DNA of 64,000 nt from Chitinophagaceae bacterium UBA1931 (GCA_002337125.1 DDFJ01000004.1:1973889-2037888); one strand, 5' to 3'. Positions 1 through 9,329 are shown, counted from the first letter of the stretch. Program-made: numbers and translations. Notes: generated from the letters alone by a model not told the origin.

Positions 1-1
1 A

Positions 2-283
2 TTTTTACTTAGTCTTTTTGTAGCTGCAAGTGCATCTCTGTTACTTAACAATTACATGAAGGTTAGCATGCACGCCATTGGTGCCGGTGGTTTAACTGCA
101 CTGTTTATCATGTTATTGTTTGCAAATAAAATGGATGATGGCTTATCGCTGCTGATTTGTTTTTTTGTTGCAGGTGTTATTTGTACCAGCCGTTTTGTTG
201 CAAGCGATCATAAACCAAGTGAAATATATACAGGGTTCATTACCGGTTTTATTATTCAGTTAATTGCCTGGTATATTGCCTAA
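2..283 (+). CDS. PAP2-like membrane phosphatase family protein, C-terminal fragment
   Basis: The frame is open from the window edge, so only the last 93 residues of a longer protein are present. They form hydrophobic helices. Two spaced motifs resemble the second half of the PAP2/lipid phosphatase signature: an SMH segment (in place of PSGH) and SR followed by five residues and His, then KPSE where the family usually has HxxxD. This layout matches the short Bacteroidota PAP2-like membrane proteins. The degenerate motifs make catalytic activity uncertain. The substrate cannot be inferred. The gene converges on the L,D-transpeptidase-like gene across a terminator. Confidence 0.55.
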   Translation, partial: FLLSLFVAASASLLLNNYMKVSMHAIGAGGLTALFIMLLFANKMDDGLSLLICFFVAGVICTSRFVASDHKPSEIYTGFITGFIIQLIAWYIA

Positions 284-311
284 AAAAATAAAACCCCGCT
301 AAAGCGGGGTT
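284..311 (-). terminator. Rho-independent terminator between convergent genes
   Basis: A perfect 9-bp stem (aaccccgct / agcggggtt) with a 2-nt spacer lies between the converging PAP2-like and L,D-transpeptidase-like genes. The U-rich tract is on the minus strand, so it best fits the end of the minus-strand transcript, but it probably stops both. Confidence 0.85.
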
Positions 312-359
312 CTTCATCAGGATTTGGTGTATCAACTGGTTGATTTGCAAAAAGTATTT

Positions 360-1115
360 TTAGCTGTTCAGTATTTCTGATTCTTCCAGGTACTTTTTTT
401 CAGGATGATAAATAAACAGAACACTGCCGTTCTTAATGGTGTTAATAATTGCAGGTGCCTGTTTTCTTGGAACTGCAGGGCAACCAAGGCTGCGGCCAAT
501 ATAACCTCTGTCGTTTGCAAACTGAGGTGTTACATAATCGGAGCCATGCATCACAATTGATCTGTCAAAAGCTTTGTCATTAATTCCTTTTTCAAGTCCT
601 TTTAGTTTCAGAGCTAAGCCTTTGTCGCCAAAGTAAGTTTGCAGAGTAAGATAAAAACCAAGACTGCTTTTATTTGATTCGGGTTTGTTTGAAAATTCTG
701 TTGCATAACTTAATCCGCTGTTGCGGCCATGAGCAACCAAAGTGTGATAAAGAAGCTTACCTTCTTTCATGTCGATAATATACAAACGCTTTTCACTTGA
801 TGGTTTGGAAAAATCGGCAATGGTTAATACTTCAGAGCGGGAAACCATTCCTTCTTCCAGTAACCTTTCATAACCCTTATAAGCAAGTTCAAAAGCTTCC
901 TGCTCCAGTCCCGATTCCATTAATTTAAAATTCTGGAAAAGACTATCAGCAGTTGCAAGAATTATTTCCTGTTTGCTTTTTTCGACTAAGGTTTTTGAAA
1001 CAGCAGGAGCAGTTATCCGCTCTTTTGATGTGCTACCCGCAATTAAAATGGGAATCTGTAAAAAAATTACAGCAGAAATAATAAGATAAATCAATTTGGT
1101 TTGAACCAGTTTCAT
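360..1115 (-). CDS. murein L,D-transpeptidase catalytic-domain family protein (YkuD_2-like)
   Basis: Predicted envelope protein of about 251 residues. A hydrophobic N-terminal segment (about residues 8-25) is a signal peptide or anchor. The C-terminal half carries the L,D-transpeptidase-like signature: VMHGSDY with a conserved His near residue 190, then GRSLGCPAVP with the presumptive catalytic Cys near residue 212. Family knowledge: such enzymes form or trim L,D cross-links in peptidoglycan, or attach ligands to it. The preferred start puts the signal peptide at the N terminus. An in-frame ATG 57 bases upstream (1172) adds a basic extension and cannot be excluded. The gene appears monocistronic, with a terminator just downstream. 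Confidence 0.75.
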   Translation of the reverse strand: MKLVQTKLIYLIISAVIFLQIPILIAGSTSKERITAPAVSKTLVEKSKQEIILATADSLFQNFKLMESGLEQEAFELAYKGYERLLEEGMVSRSEVLTIADFSKPSSEKRLYIIDMKEGKLLYHTLVAHGRNSGLSYATEFSNKPESNKSSLGFYLTLQTYFGDKGLALKLKGLEKGINDKAFDRSIVMHGSDYVTPQFANDRGYIGRSLGCPAVPRKQAPAIINTIKNGSVLFIYHPEKKYLEESEILNS

Positions 1116-1459
1116 AGAATAGGATTTATGGATCATTAAAAATAATAAAAGTTTCTTTTTCACCAAATGCATTGCCCGTAACGTTTTTGCGTTTTAAATA
1201 TTATCCCCTATTAACAGTAAAGTTTTGGCGGAGAGTGGTCGTAGGTTACAGATGGTGGTGAAAGGAAGCAGCAAATTTACGTCAAGCCACAGAGAAAGGA
1301 TTCATTTTGAGATATTTGAATGTGGCTAAAAACTGCTTCCAAAAGCTAATCAAGCTGTAAGACGTTGGTTCTTAAAGTGTTTCTCATCCGGCATTTTTGC
1401 CTGGCCTGCTGAATAAACGGTTTTATTAACATTTTTATTTTACCGGACAGGGCTGAAGG
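1116..1459. other. intergenic region without a recognised gene
   Basis: This gap holds the promoter region of the L,D-transpeptidase-like gene and the 3' end of the ClC operon transcript. A minus-strand TAAATTTG at 1272-1279 matches the Bacteroidota -7 box but lacks a clear -33 partner. A weak GGCA/TGCC hairpin near 1390-1401 has no T-run. No ORF with coding character was seen. Confidence 0.4.
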
Positions 1460-3247
1460 TTATTCCATTTCATATAAATCACTTTGCGAAGAAAGAATTT
1501 CCCGGTATTTATTAAACAACTTGGTTTTAGAAATAAACCCTACAAATTTTTTATCCTTGTCAAGAACAGGCAAATACCAGCTTTGTGTAAGATCAAACAA
1601 CTCCATAACAGAATGCATATCCTGGTCTTGCTCCAAAACTGCAGCAGGTTTTTTCATCAGTGAGCGGATACTTGTTTTATTATACTCTTCCGGCTGAAAC
1701 AGCTTTTGCTTAATATCATTCAACTCAACAATACCAACAAACCTGCCCTTACTTCCTGCTACAGCAAAAATATTTTTCTCACTTTTTTTCAGCAGCTCAA
1801 CAAGATCTTTCAGTTTTTTATCAAGACTGATTGTTTCATATTGATCCTGCATTATTTCATCCAGTGTAAACGAAGTAAGAATATTCTTTTCCTTTTTATG
1901 TGTGAAGACCTGGCCCTCTTTTGCAAGTTTTTTTAAGTCCATCGAAAACGGTTCATACGTCTTGACAATAAAAAAGGAGATAGATGAAACAATCATTAAC
2001 GGAATAAACAATTCATAACCATTCGTGATTTCTGCAATTAAAAAGATGGCCGTTAGCGGACTGTACATTACACCACTTAATACACCAGCCATACCAACAA
2101 GACTAAAATTGCCAACAGGAATTTTTACCCACGGTGTTGCATTCAACACCTGTGAAAAGAAGTAACCTAAATAAGAACCCGCAAACAAAGAAGGAGCAAA
2201 ATTTCCTCCATTACCACCACTTCCGATTGTAATGCCTGCAGCAACAGGTTTAAATAAAACAATAAAAGCAGCGAAAGCTATAATTGCCCATTTGGTGCCA
2301 AGCAAAGAAAACAAAGTGGTATTATCAATGAACGTATTGAACGAACCATTCGCAACTTTTTTTACACTGTTATAGCCTTCACCAAAAAGTGGTGGAAACA
2401 CAAAATAAATTCCCAGCAATAACAAACCTCCGATAATGACTTTGCCATAGCTATTTATTTTCCAGCTGTGAATTTTTGATTCAGTGAACTTAAATATTCT
2501 TGCATAGTAAAGTGAAACAAAGCCAGCCAAAATACCCAGGAGAATATAGTATGGAACATTCTTGTAATCAAACGATTGCTTCAGAACAAAATTGAAAAGC
2601 GATGATTCTTCAAGAATAATTTTGGAACAAAGTGCCCCAACAACAGAAGAAATAATAAGCGGAATAAAATAACTCACCAATGTTTCAACCAGCAACACTT
2701 CAATGGCAAATACAACTCCTGCAATAGGAGCATTAAACACAGCCGATATGCCAGCTGCTGCACCGCATGCAATCAGCAATGTACGTTCCTGGTAATTAAG
2801 ATCACTGATACGTGCAAGATTTGACCCGGCTGCAGAACCTGTTGCAACAATGGGCGCTTCCAAACCTGCAGAGCCGCCAAGTCCAACCGTCAATGAACTT
2901 GTGATGACATGAAGATATGTATGACTGAATGGAATGTAAGATGACTTTCGTGCAATTGCCTTCAGCACCATTGCAATTCCCCGTTCGATATGACCATGAA
3001 AGAAACGATTTACAATAAAAACCGTCAGCAGTATACCCAGCATGGGAAATAACAAATAGGAAAATCTTGAAACAGGAATTGCATCAATTCCATGTTGTAT
3101 ATAATGTACAATTGTTTTGAGTAAAACGGCCAGCATACCTGAAACAAAACCGGTAACAGTTGCAATAAGCATAATAAACTGCACCCGGCTCAATTTTGTA
3201 CGCAGGTAATTGATCAATACAACATACCCGTTCTTAATTGTTTTCAT
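1460..3247 (-). CDS. ClC-family chloride channel/transporter with C-terminal CBS pair
   Basis: Polytopic ClC protein (about residues 20-430) followed by a cytoplasmic tandem CBS module (about 455-585). The selectivity-filter element GLEAP contains the gating glutamate (E130), and GGNFAP near residue 350 matches the GxFAP motif. The GSGIP filter motif is replaced by a divergent GHIERGI segment. At the position of the internal proton glutamate of the E. coli H+/Cl- exchanger (E203), this protein has Val (V184 in FAIEV), as in channel-type ClCs. A passive Cl- pathway or altered coupling is therefore possible, though this is inferred from motif alignment. Last gene of a four-gene operon, 11 bp after nhaD. 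The CBS pair may sense nucleotides or ionic strength. Confidence 0.92.
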   Translation of the reverse strand: MKTIKNGYVVLINYLRTKLSRVQFIMLIATVTGFVSGMLAVLLKTIVHYIQHGIDAIPVSRFSYLLFPMLGILLTVFIVNRFFHGHIERGIAMVLKAIARKSSYIPFSHTYLHVITSSLTVGLGGSAGLEAPIVATGSAAGSNLARISDLNYQERTLLIACGAAAGISAVFNAPIAGVVFAIEVLLVETLVSYFIPLIISSVVGALCSKIILEESSLFNFVLKQSFDYKNVPYYILLGILAGFVSLYYARIFKFTESKIHSWKINSYGKVIIGGLLLLGIYFVFPPLFGEGYNSVKKVANGSFNTFIDNTTLFSLLGTKWAIIAFAAFIVLFKPVAAGITIGSGGNGGNFAPSLFAGSYLGYFFSQVLNATPWVKIPVGNFSLVGMAGVLSGVMYSPLTAIFLIAEITNGYELFIPLMIVSSISFFIVKTYEPFSMDLKKLAKEGQVFTHKKEKNILTSFTLDEIMQDQYETISLDKKLKDLVELLKKSEKNIFAVAGSKGRFVGIVELNDIKQKLFQPEEYNKTSIRSLMKKPAAVLEQDQDMHSVMELFDLTQSWYLPVLDKDKKFVGFISKTKLFNKYREILSSQSDLYEME

Positions 3248-3258
3248 TGCATGCTATT

Positions 3259-4524
3259 TTAAAACTGCAGCTGTAATAAGTATACAGCTATACCCGCAGC
3301 AAAACCAATTAAAGCAAGCCAGCTTATTTTTTTCAAATACCACATAAAATCAACTTGCTCTATTCCCATAACTGCAACTCCCGCAGCAGAACCAATAATA
3401 ATTGCACTTCCACCCGTTCCTGTTGTTAATGCAAGCATTTCCCAAAACGGATGATCAGTTGGATAAGTTGCAAGGTCAAACATTCCCTGCGATGCTGCAA
3501 CCAACGGAACATTGTCAACAAGTGCCGATAACAAACCTAATGCAGTTGCAATTAAGTAATCATTTTTTAATGTTTGTGTTAATGCTACCGCCAGTTCTTT
3601 TAAATAGCCGGCAGATTGTAAAGCCGATACAGCAAGCAAAATTCCAAGAAAAAATAAAATGCTTGGCGTGTCAACTTTCTGCAATGCTTTTGCCACTGTA
3701 TATTTCTCTGCAATTTCAGGTTCCTTACTTTTATGAATAACCGTTGTTATAATCCACATCAAACCCAAAGCAAGCAGCATCCCCATAAATGGGGGAAGAT
3801 GTGTTACAGTTTTAAACACAGGAACAAAAAGCAATAATCCAACACCTGAAAACAATACAATTCTTCCATCTTTCTTTTCTTTCTCTGTTCGCACCAGCTG
3901 AGGCATTGAAGATATTTTTTTTCCTTTGAAACGTGCGGCCACTATTGCAGCAGGAATTGCAGCCACAAGAATACTTGGGAGAATCAGTTGTTTGATGATA
4001 TTGACAGCCGTAATCTGTTTTCCAATCCAGAGCATGGTCGTAGTAACATCGCCTAAAGGCGACCATGCGCCCCCTGCATTAGCGGCTATTACAACCATTC
4101 CTGCAAACCACAATTTGTCCGATTTATTATTAAGCAATTTCGCAAGCAATGATGTCATGACAATTGCTGTTGTAAGGTTATCAAGCAATGCTGAAAGAAA
4201 AAAAGTGACAACAGTTACTATCAGCAACAGCTTACCCTTATCGGTAGCAGTTATTTTTTGTGTAATAAGATCAAAACCATCATGTGAATCGATCAGTTCA
4301 ACAATGGTCATTGCGCCAAGTAAAAAGAAAAGAATGGAGGCAATTTCACCAACATGATGTAACAATTCATCAGTAGCTGCATGTATTTCAACTGAATGAA
4401 CAAAATAAATGGTCCAGCACAATACACCTGTTATTAAAGCAGATGCAGCTTTGTTCAGTTTGAGAGGATGCTCAAATGCAATAGCAAGGTATCCTAAAAC
4501 AAAAATTATTAACGTTAAAAACAT
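3259..4524 (-). CDS. nhaD: NhaD-type Na+/H+ antiporter
   Basis: A 421-residue polytopic transporter with about 11-12 hydrophobic segments. NhaD/ArsB-superfamily signatures are present: LLGAMTIVELID near residue 90, FFLSALLDNLTTAIVM near 110-125, and a second symmetrical half with SALVDNVPLVAA and a glycine-rich GTGGSAIIIGS. Role from the family: exchange of internal Na+ (or Li+) for external H+, giving salt and alkali tolerance. It starts 3 bp after the stop of the GT81/HAD fusion and is followed 11 bp later by the ClC gene, so co-transcription is likely. That context suggests coordinated Na+ and Cl- handling together with organic osmolyte synthesis. Confidence 0.9.
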   Translation of the reverse strand: MFLTLIIFVLGYLAIAFEHPLKLNKAASALITGVLCWTIYFVHSVEIHAATDELLHHVGEIASILFFLLGAMTIVELIDSHDGFDLITQKITATDKGKLLLIVTVVTFFLSALLDNLTTAIVMTSLLAKLLNNKSDKLWFAGMVVIAANAGGAWSPLGDVTTTMLWIGKQITAVNIIKQLILPSILVAAIPAAIVAARFKGKKISSMPQLVRTEKEKKDGRIVLFSGVGLLLFVPVFKTVTHLPPFMGMLLALGLMWIITTVIHKSKEPEIAEKYTVAKALQKVDTPSILFFLGILLAVSALQSAGYLKELAVALTQTLKNDYLIATALGLLSALVDNVPLVAASQGMFDLATYPTDHPFWEMLALTTGTGGSAIIIGSAAGVAVMGIEQVDFMWYLKKISWLALIGFAAGIAVYLLQLQF

Positions 4525-4527
4525 CAG

Positions 4528-5901
4528 TTACAAAATTATTGGATTAAGCAAACTAAAATCAGGTTCTTTAATTACAAAGTCAGCAACAGCATCCAGTAAA
4601 CTATTGGAAGAGCAAAATGAAATGCCAATACCAGCCTTTCTTATCATACAAATATCATTTTCACTATCGCCTACAGCAAGAGTGTCTTCAACCGGAATAT
4701 TGTACCTGCTGCAAATGTGTATAAGGGCATTTGTTTTGCAATACTCATGATTACATAAACCAGAATCATGTGTCAGAAAAAAAGAGGGAATCTTAACTTC
4801 TCCTGTTGCAATGCTTTTGGAAAACTCCAATTCATTCGCTAATGAAAAATCAAATGAAAATTTGTTTTTCAAATGATTGGTAATGCAATCATAACTATCA
4901 GAAATAATACCTGTTACAAACCCGTTTTCATGCAGCAATTTAATTGTTTCTTCAATAGCTTTTGTTACAGGAATTTCATCGGCCAGATTTAATAAATCGC
5001 TGATTGATTTACCCTTCAGTAAACGGGCAATTTGTTTGGTACGTATAAAAGGATTTGATTGTGATGTAACTATATCAAGTAACTCTTTTTTGAATCCAAA
5101 TTTTTCCGCAGCTGTATGAATAAAACTTGCACGCAATATGGTGTTATCCATATCAAAAATGGCTACCTTCTTTAATTTTCTTGAACTTTCTCTAATTGCA
5201 AAATCCATTTGTTCCCTAATCATCTGTATATGCTCAAGTGTTTCAAAATTTGTTTCACCGCTATTCTTTGATTTTTTCAGAATCACCGATGCAACTTCTT
5301 TCGACATTTTTCCCAACTGTTCTAATGACTGCATTCTGTTTTCAATATGACCAATATTTACCTCTTTAATTCTAACTCCCATCTGGTACATATCAATCAG
5401 TATTCCTATATCAACACCATATCCTTCTTCAAACTCAATCCTTTCAAAGTATTCTTTCCGTCCTGCAATCATACCACTCAGCGGTTGCCAGAAAGAAGGA
5501 AAATCAGGATACAGAATTGACAAAAGCGGCTTGGCAACTAATTCAGTTACTCTTCCTGCCTGTCTTGAAAAAAATGATTTGCAAAAATCTGCATCCCCTT
5601 TTATTATCGGATCAGTAAGCAATGAAATAATATCTGCAGGATATGTCGTTATATCTGCATCCAAAAAAACAATTACCGGGTTTTTTGCATAAAGCACACC
5701 ATCTTTCATTGATGCGCCTTTGCCAAGCTTGGTGCTTGTAATAACAACAGCTCCTGCACCTTTTGCATTTTCAATAGTTTTGTCAAATGATTTATCGTCA
5801 ACAACAATAACTTCAGTAACAGCAGAATTTTCTTTTGCAAGTGCAACAACACTGGCAACTGATTTTTCTTCATTCAATGCAGGTATAACAACTGTAATCA
5901 T
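4528..5901 (-). CDS. glucosyl-3-phosphoglycerate synthase-like (GT81) glycosyltransferase fused to HAD phosphatase
   Basis: Two-domain protein of 457 residues. Residues 1-215 form a GT-A glycosyltransferase: VVIPALNEE at the N terminus, FLDAD (D81, D83) as metal/nucleotide-binding DxD, then GRVTELVAKPLL (116-127), QPLSG (139-143) and GYGVDIGILID (160-170). These match the landmarks of actinobacterial glucosyl-3-phosphoglycerate synthase GpgS. Residues 245-445 form a SerB-like HAD phosphatase: FDMDNT (nucleophile D250, D252), ISDS (334-336) and GDSEND (411-416). Inference: one polypeptide makes a phosphorylated glycosylglycerate from NDP-sugar and 3-phosphoglycerate, then dephosphorylates it to a compatible solute. 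Sugar specificity is not readable. The start overlaps the DUF389 stop by 4 bp (ATGA) and nhaD follows after 3 bp. Confidence 0.8.
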   Translation of the reverse strand: MITVVIPALNEEKSVASVVALAKENSAVTEVIVVDDKSFDKTIENAKGAGAVVITSTKLGKGASMKDGVLYAKNPVIVFLDADITTYPADIISLLTDPIIKGDADFCKSFFSRQAGRVTELVAKPLLSILYPDFPSFWQPLSGMIAGRKEYFERIEFEEGYGVDIGILIDMYQMGVRIKEVNIGHIENRMQSLEQLGKMSKEVASVILKKSKNSGETNFETLEHIQMIREQMDFAIRESSRKLKKVAIFDMDNTILRASFIHTAAEKFGFKKELLDIVTSQSNPFIRTKQIARLLKGKSISDLLNLADEIPVTKAIEETIKLLHENGFVTGIISDSYDCITNHLKNKFSFDFSLANELEFSKSIATGEVKIPSFFLTHDSGLCNHEYCKTNALIHICSRYNIPVEDTLAVGDSENDICMIRKAGIGISFCSSNSLLDAVADFVIKEPDFSLLNPIIL

Positions 5902-7208
5902 TTCCCGAAAATTATGGTTAAACTATCTGTTTTCATTCTAAGCTTCAGCCAATTTGTAATTTTAGTTTTATCCGTTTGCGGAATAACTTCTGAAAAAGAT
6001 AAAACTGCAACAGTTATTCTAGCTGGTTTTTGGTTTTTCTCAATCATTAGCGATGGACCAATTATGGCCTGATTTAATGAAGGATAATAAACCCTCAATT
6101 CTTCAAAAACATCCTGTGCTGTTTTCTGATTGTTATTAATACTGTCAACAGTAGTCCGCAGTTTGTTTAATTCGATTTCCTTTTCTGCCAAAGCTTCATT
6201 AATCTGTACATATCGTCCATCGTTTTGCTTTATTTCATCAACTGTTAAATTGGAAAATCCCTGTTTTATCTCAAGTTCTGTATTCGTAAGGTTATATTTT
6301 CCCATTTCATGCTTTAACTTGTCTGATTCAGCACTTTTAATTTCTTTACCTCCAAAAACCAGTAAAATTTTTCTATTTCTTGCATCAATTTTTTTATTCA
6401 GCAGGTAATCGCCTTCAAAGTGTGCTTCGTTATTTATAAACAATCCGGCATTCTTTACAAAACGTTCCTGTTGTATAAAATCGTAACCGAAATAAATACT
6501 TGGCATTGCGGTAGCTATTACAATCAACCAAATGATGCGCCTCGAAATTGTTTCCTGTTTTTTATTTTGAAAAACCTTGTTAGGAAAGTGGAGCAATTGA
6601 ACAATCATTAAAGTTGAAAGTGCAATAAAAACTGTATTAATGATATAAAGATAAAACGCTCCTAAAAAAAACTCCAGCTGCATCGTTGCCAACCCATAGC
6701 CTGCTGTACAAAGAGGTGGCATTAACGCAGTTGCAATGGCGACGCCGGGAATTACATTTCCCTTATTCTTACTTGACACAGCAACAATTCCGGCAAGACC
6801 TCCGAACAAGGCAATGAGCACATCATAAATATTAGGCGATGTTCTTGCAAGCAATTCAGAATGGGCCTCATTTAATGGTGATAAAACAAAAAAAACAGTT
6901 GACGCAGACAAGGCAACAACTGTTGCAATGAAATAATTGCTTGCTGCTTTTTTTAATAAGGCAATATCATTCATGCCCATCGCCAGACCAATACCCATAA
7001 TAGGGCCCATCAAAGGCGAAATCAGCATTGCACCAATAATAACAGCTGTTGAATTAACATTTAGTCCTAATGAGGCAACTAAAATAGCAAGTATAAGAAT
7101 CCACAGATTTGTACCTCTGAAAACAACACCGTTTACAATGTTTTGTACTACTGTTTCTAGATTTTCCTTTTCATTGCCCAGCCTGAACTTTTCAAAAAGA
7201 TTCTCCAT
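5898..7208 (-). CDS. DUF389 family integral membrane protein
   Basis: A 436-residue protein with a DUF389 core: an N-terminal cytoplasmic stretch, then about six membrane segments (residues 33-225) including AVIIGAMLISPLMGPIMG and VAIATALMPPLCTAGYG, both characteristic of the family. The C-terminal 200 residues are soluble and include a Lys/Glu-rich coiled-coil-like stretch (about 320-370). The family's function is unknown. It heads the operon DUF389 > GT81-HAD > nhaD > ClC and overlaps the fusion gene by 4 bp, so translational coupling is likely. A TATATTTG promoter box lies about 32 bp upstream of its start. Its company suggests an ion or solute role in osmotic adaptation, as an inference only. 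Confidence 0.85.
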   Translation of the reverse strand: MENLFEKFRLGNEKENLETVVQNIVNGVVFRGTNLWILILAILVASLGLNVNSTAVIIGAMLISPLMGPIMGIGLAMGMNDIALLKKAASNYFIATVVALSASTVFFVLSPLNEAHSELLARTSPNIYDVLIALFGGLAGIVAVSSKNKGNVIPGVAIATALMPPLCTAGYGLATMQLEFFLGAFYLYIINTVFIALSTLMIVQLLHFPNKVFQNKKQETISRRIIWLIVIATAMPSIYFGYDFIQQERFVKNAGLFINNEAHFEGDYLLNKKIDARNRKILLVFGGKEIKSAESDKLKHEMGKYNLTNTELEIKQGFSNLTVDEIKQNDGRYVQINEALAEKEIELNKLRTTVDSINNNQKTAQDVFEELRVYYPSLNQAIIGPSLMIEKNQKPARITVAVLSFSEVIPQTDKTKITNWLKLRMKTDSLTIIFGK

Positions 7209-7239
7209 CAGTTTTATTTTCAGGTGTTAACGAGAATAA

Positions 7240-7247
7240 CAAATATA
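7240..7247 (-). promoter_or_regulatory. -7 box of the DUF389/GT81-HAD/nhaD/ClC operon
   Basis: TATATTTG on the minus strand fits the Bacteroidota TAnnTTTG consensus exactly. It lies about 32 bp before the DUF389 start, in the 81-bp gap after uvrB. No clear TTTG -33 element is visible. Confidence 0.5.
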
Positions 7248-7289
7248 GGAATATCTATTTTGGTGCTTGTTAAGCATCAATAAACAGAT

Positions 7290-9329
7290 TTACTTTTTCA
7301 TATCATCCAGCTGCTTTTGCAACGCAAACATTTCATCACGCAAACGTGCAGCTTCCATGAAATCAAGATCTCTTGCAGCTTTTTCCATTTTCTTTTTTGT
7401 TTGTGTGATCGCTTTCTCAACCTGAGGAATAGTTTGATAGGTTTCCTGGTCTTCTGCAGCAACATTCACCAGTTCACCATCAGGCGAAAGTGCGTACGGT
7501 TTACTTGTATCATACCCTTTAATATCAAGTACTGATGTTTGTTTCATCACCTGGTCAATACTCTTGATAATTGTTTTTGGAGTAACACCATGTTCAATAT
7601 TGTATGCAACCTGTTTCTCTCTTCTGCGGTTGGTTTCTTCAATGGTGCGACGCATGCTTTCCGTCATCTTATCAGCATAAAAAATTACAAGCCCGTTTAC
7701 ATTTCTTGCAGCACGACCAGCCGTTTGTGTTAAACTTTTTTCATTACGTAAGAAACCTTCTTTATCTGCATCAAGAATAGCCACCAATGAAACCTCAGGC
7801 AAATCCAGACCTTCACGCAATAAATTCACACCAACCAACACATCAATTTCACCCAGGCGTAACTGCCGCAAAATTTCCACACGATCCAATGTGTGTACTT
7901 CGCTGTGAATGTATTTTGATTTAATGTTGATGCGTTGTAAATATTTATCCATCTCTTCGGCCATGCGTTTGGTTAATGTTGTTACCAATACACGATCGCC
8001 TTTCTTCACACGCTTATCAATTTCATTAAGCAAATCATCAATCTGGTTAACACTTGGTCTTATTTCAATGGGCGGATCAAGCAAACCTGTCGGACGAACA
8101 ATCTGCTCCACCACAACACCACCTGTTTTTTCCAGTTCATAATCATCAGGAGTTGCACTGATGAAAACAGTTTGATTCAATAAACTTTCAAATTCATGAA
8201 AGTTTAACGGACGGTTATCCAATGCACTTGGCAAACGAAAACCATAATCAACCAGAATTAATTTACGGCTTCTGTCGCCACCATACATACCGCTTACCTG
8301 CGGAATGGTTTGATGGCTTTCATCAATCACCATTAAAAAATCTTTCGGAAAATAATCAAGCAGACAAAATGGTCTTGTACCCGGATGACGACGATCAAAA
8401 AATCGTGAATAGTTTTCAATACCGTTACAATAACCAAGCTCACGAATCATTTCCAGATCATATTCTGTACGTTCTTTCAAACGTTGTGCTTCAATGTATT
8501 TACCAACACTTTTAAAATACTCTACCTGTGCAGCTGATTCATCCTGTATTTCATAAATGATTTCCTGCATCATGTCTTTTGGTGCAACATATAAATTAGC
8601 CGGGAAGATGGCGGCATTATCAACCTTGCCAATACGTTTACCGGTTTTTATTTCGAGGGTTTCTATTTCTTCAATTTCATCACCAAAGAATGTAACACGG
8701 TAGCCAAAATCAACATAGGGGAGATTGATATCAACCGTATCGCCTTTTACACGAAATGTTCCTCTTGTAAAATCGCCCTGTGTGCGGTTGTATAAGCTGT
8801 TAACGAGTGAATGTAAAAATCCCTGCCTTGAAAGTGTTTGCTTTTTTGAAATGCGGACGATGCCGTTTTCAAAATCAGTAGGGTTACCCATACCATAAAT
8901 ACAACTAACACTTGCAACGATGATAATGTCTCTCCGTCCGCTGAGTAGTTCGCTTGTTGCTTGTAAACGAAGTTTGTCTAATTCTTCGTTGATATTTAAA
9001 TCCTTTTCGATGTATGTATCACTAACAGGCATGTATGCCTCAGGCTGATAGTAATCGTAATAGCTTACAAAATATCCAACTGCATTATCAGGAAAGAACT
9101 GTTTAAACTCACCGTACAATTGTGCCACCAGTGTTTTGTTATGTGTAAGCACCAGTGTTGGTTTCTGCACATTCTGAATTACATTGGCAATGGTGAATGT
9201 TTTACCACTGCCGGTAACACCGAGCAATGTCTGGAATTTTTCGCCGTTGAGAATTCCTTCGGTTAATTGCTGAATGGCCTGCGGCTGATCGCCAGCAGGT
9301 GTGTATGATGAATGAAGTTGAAAAGGCAT
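7290..9329 (-). CDS. uvrB: excinuclease ABC subunit UvrB
   Basis: Full-length UvrB (679 residues; the family is about 660-690). Walker A GVTGSGKT lies at 37-44, followed by the damage-verifying beta-hairpin region with YYDYYQPEAY, helicase motifs (DESH, SATP, GRAARN near 550), and a C-terminal UVR domain (about 637-675) that binds UvrC. The protein loads at lesions with UvrA, verifies damage and recruits UvrC for dual incision in nucleotide excision repair. It is followed by 81 bp and then the separately promoted DUF389 operon. Upstream lies a 790-bp repeat-bearing intergenic region, so its promoter should sit just before 9330. Confidence 0.98.
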   Translation of the reverse strand: MPFQLHSSYTPAGDQPQAIQQLTEGILNGEKFQTLLGVTGSGKTFTIANVIQNVQKPTLVLTHNKTLVAQLYGEFKQFFPDNAVGYFVSYYDYYQPEAYMPVSDTYIEKDLNINEELDKLRLQATSELLSGRRDIIIVASVSCIYGMGNPTDFENGIVRISKKQTLSRQGFLHSLVNSLYNRTQGDFTRGTFRVKGDTVDINLPYVDFGYRVTFFGDEIEEIETLEIKTGKRIGKVDNAAIFPANLYVAPKDMMQEIIYEIQDESAAQVEYFKSVGKYIEAQRLKERTEYDLEMIRELGYCNGIENYSRFFDRRHPGTRPFCLLDYFPKDFLMVIDESHQTIPQVSGMYGGDRSRKLILVDYGFRLPSALDNRPLNFHEFESLLNQTVFISATPDDYELEKTGGVVVEQIVRPTGLLDPPIEIRPSVNQIDDLLNEIDKRVKKGDRVLVTTLTKRMAEEMDKYLQRINIKSKYIHSEVHTLDRVEILRQLRLGEIDVLVGVNLLREGLDLPEVSLVAILDADKEGFLRNEKSLTQTAGRAARNVNGLVIFYADKMTESMRRTIEETNRRREKQVAYNIEHGVTPKTIIKSIDQVMKQTSVLDIKGYDTSKPYALSPDGELVNVAAEDQETYQTIPQVEKAITQTKKKMEKAARDLDFMEAARLRDEMFALQKQLDDMKK

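Noticed and set aside
3812..4357. Alternative reading frames within nhaD on both strands
   Set aside because: They overlap membrane-helix codons of a complete transporter and have no features of their own.
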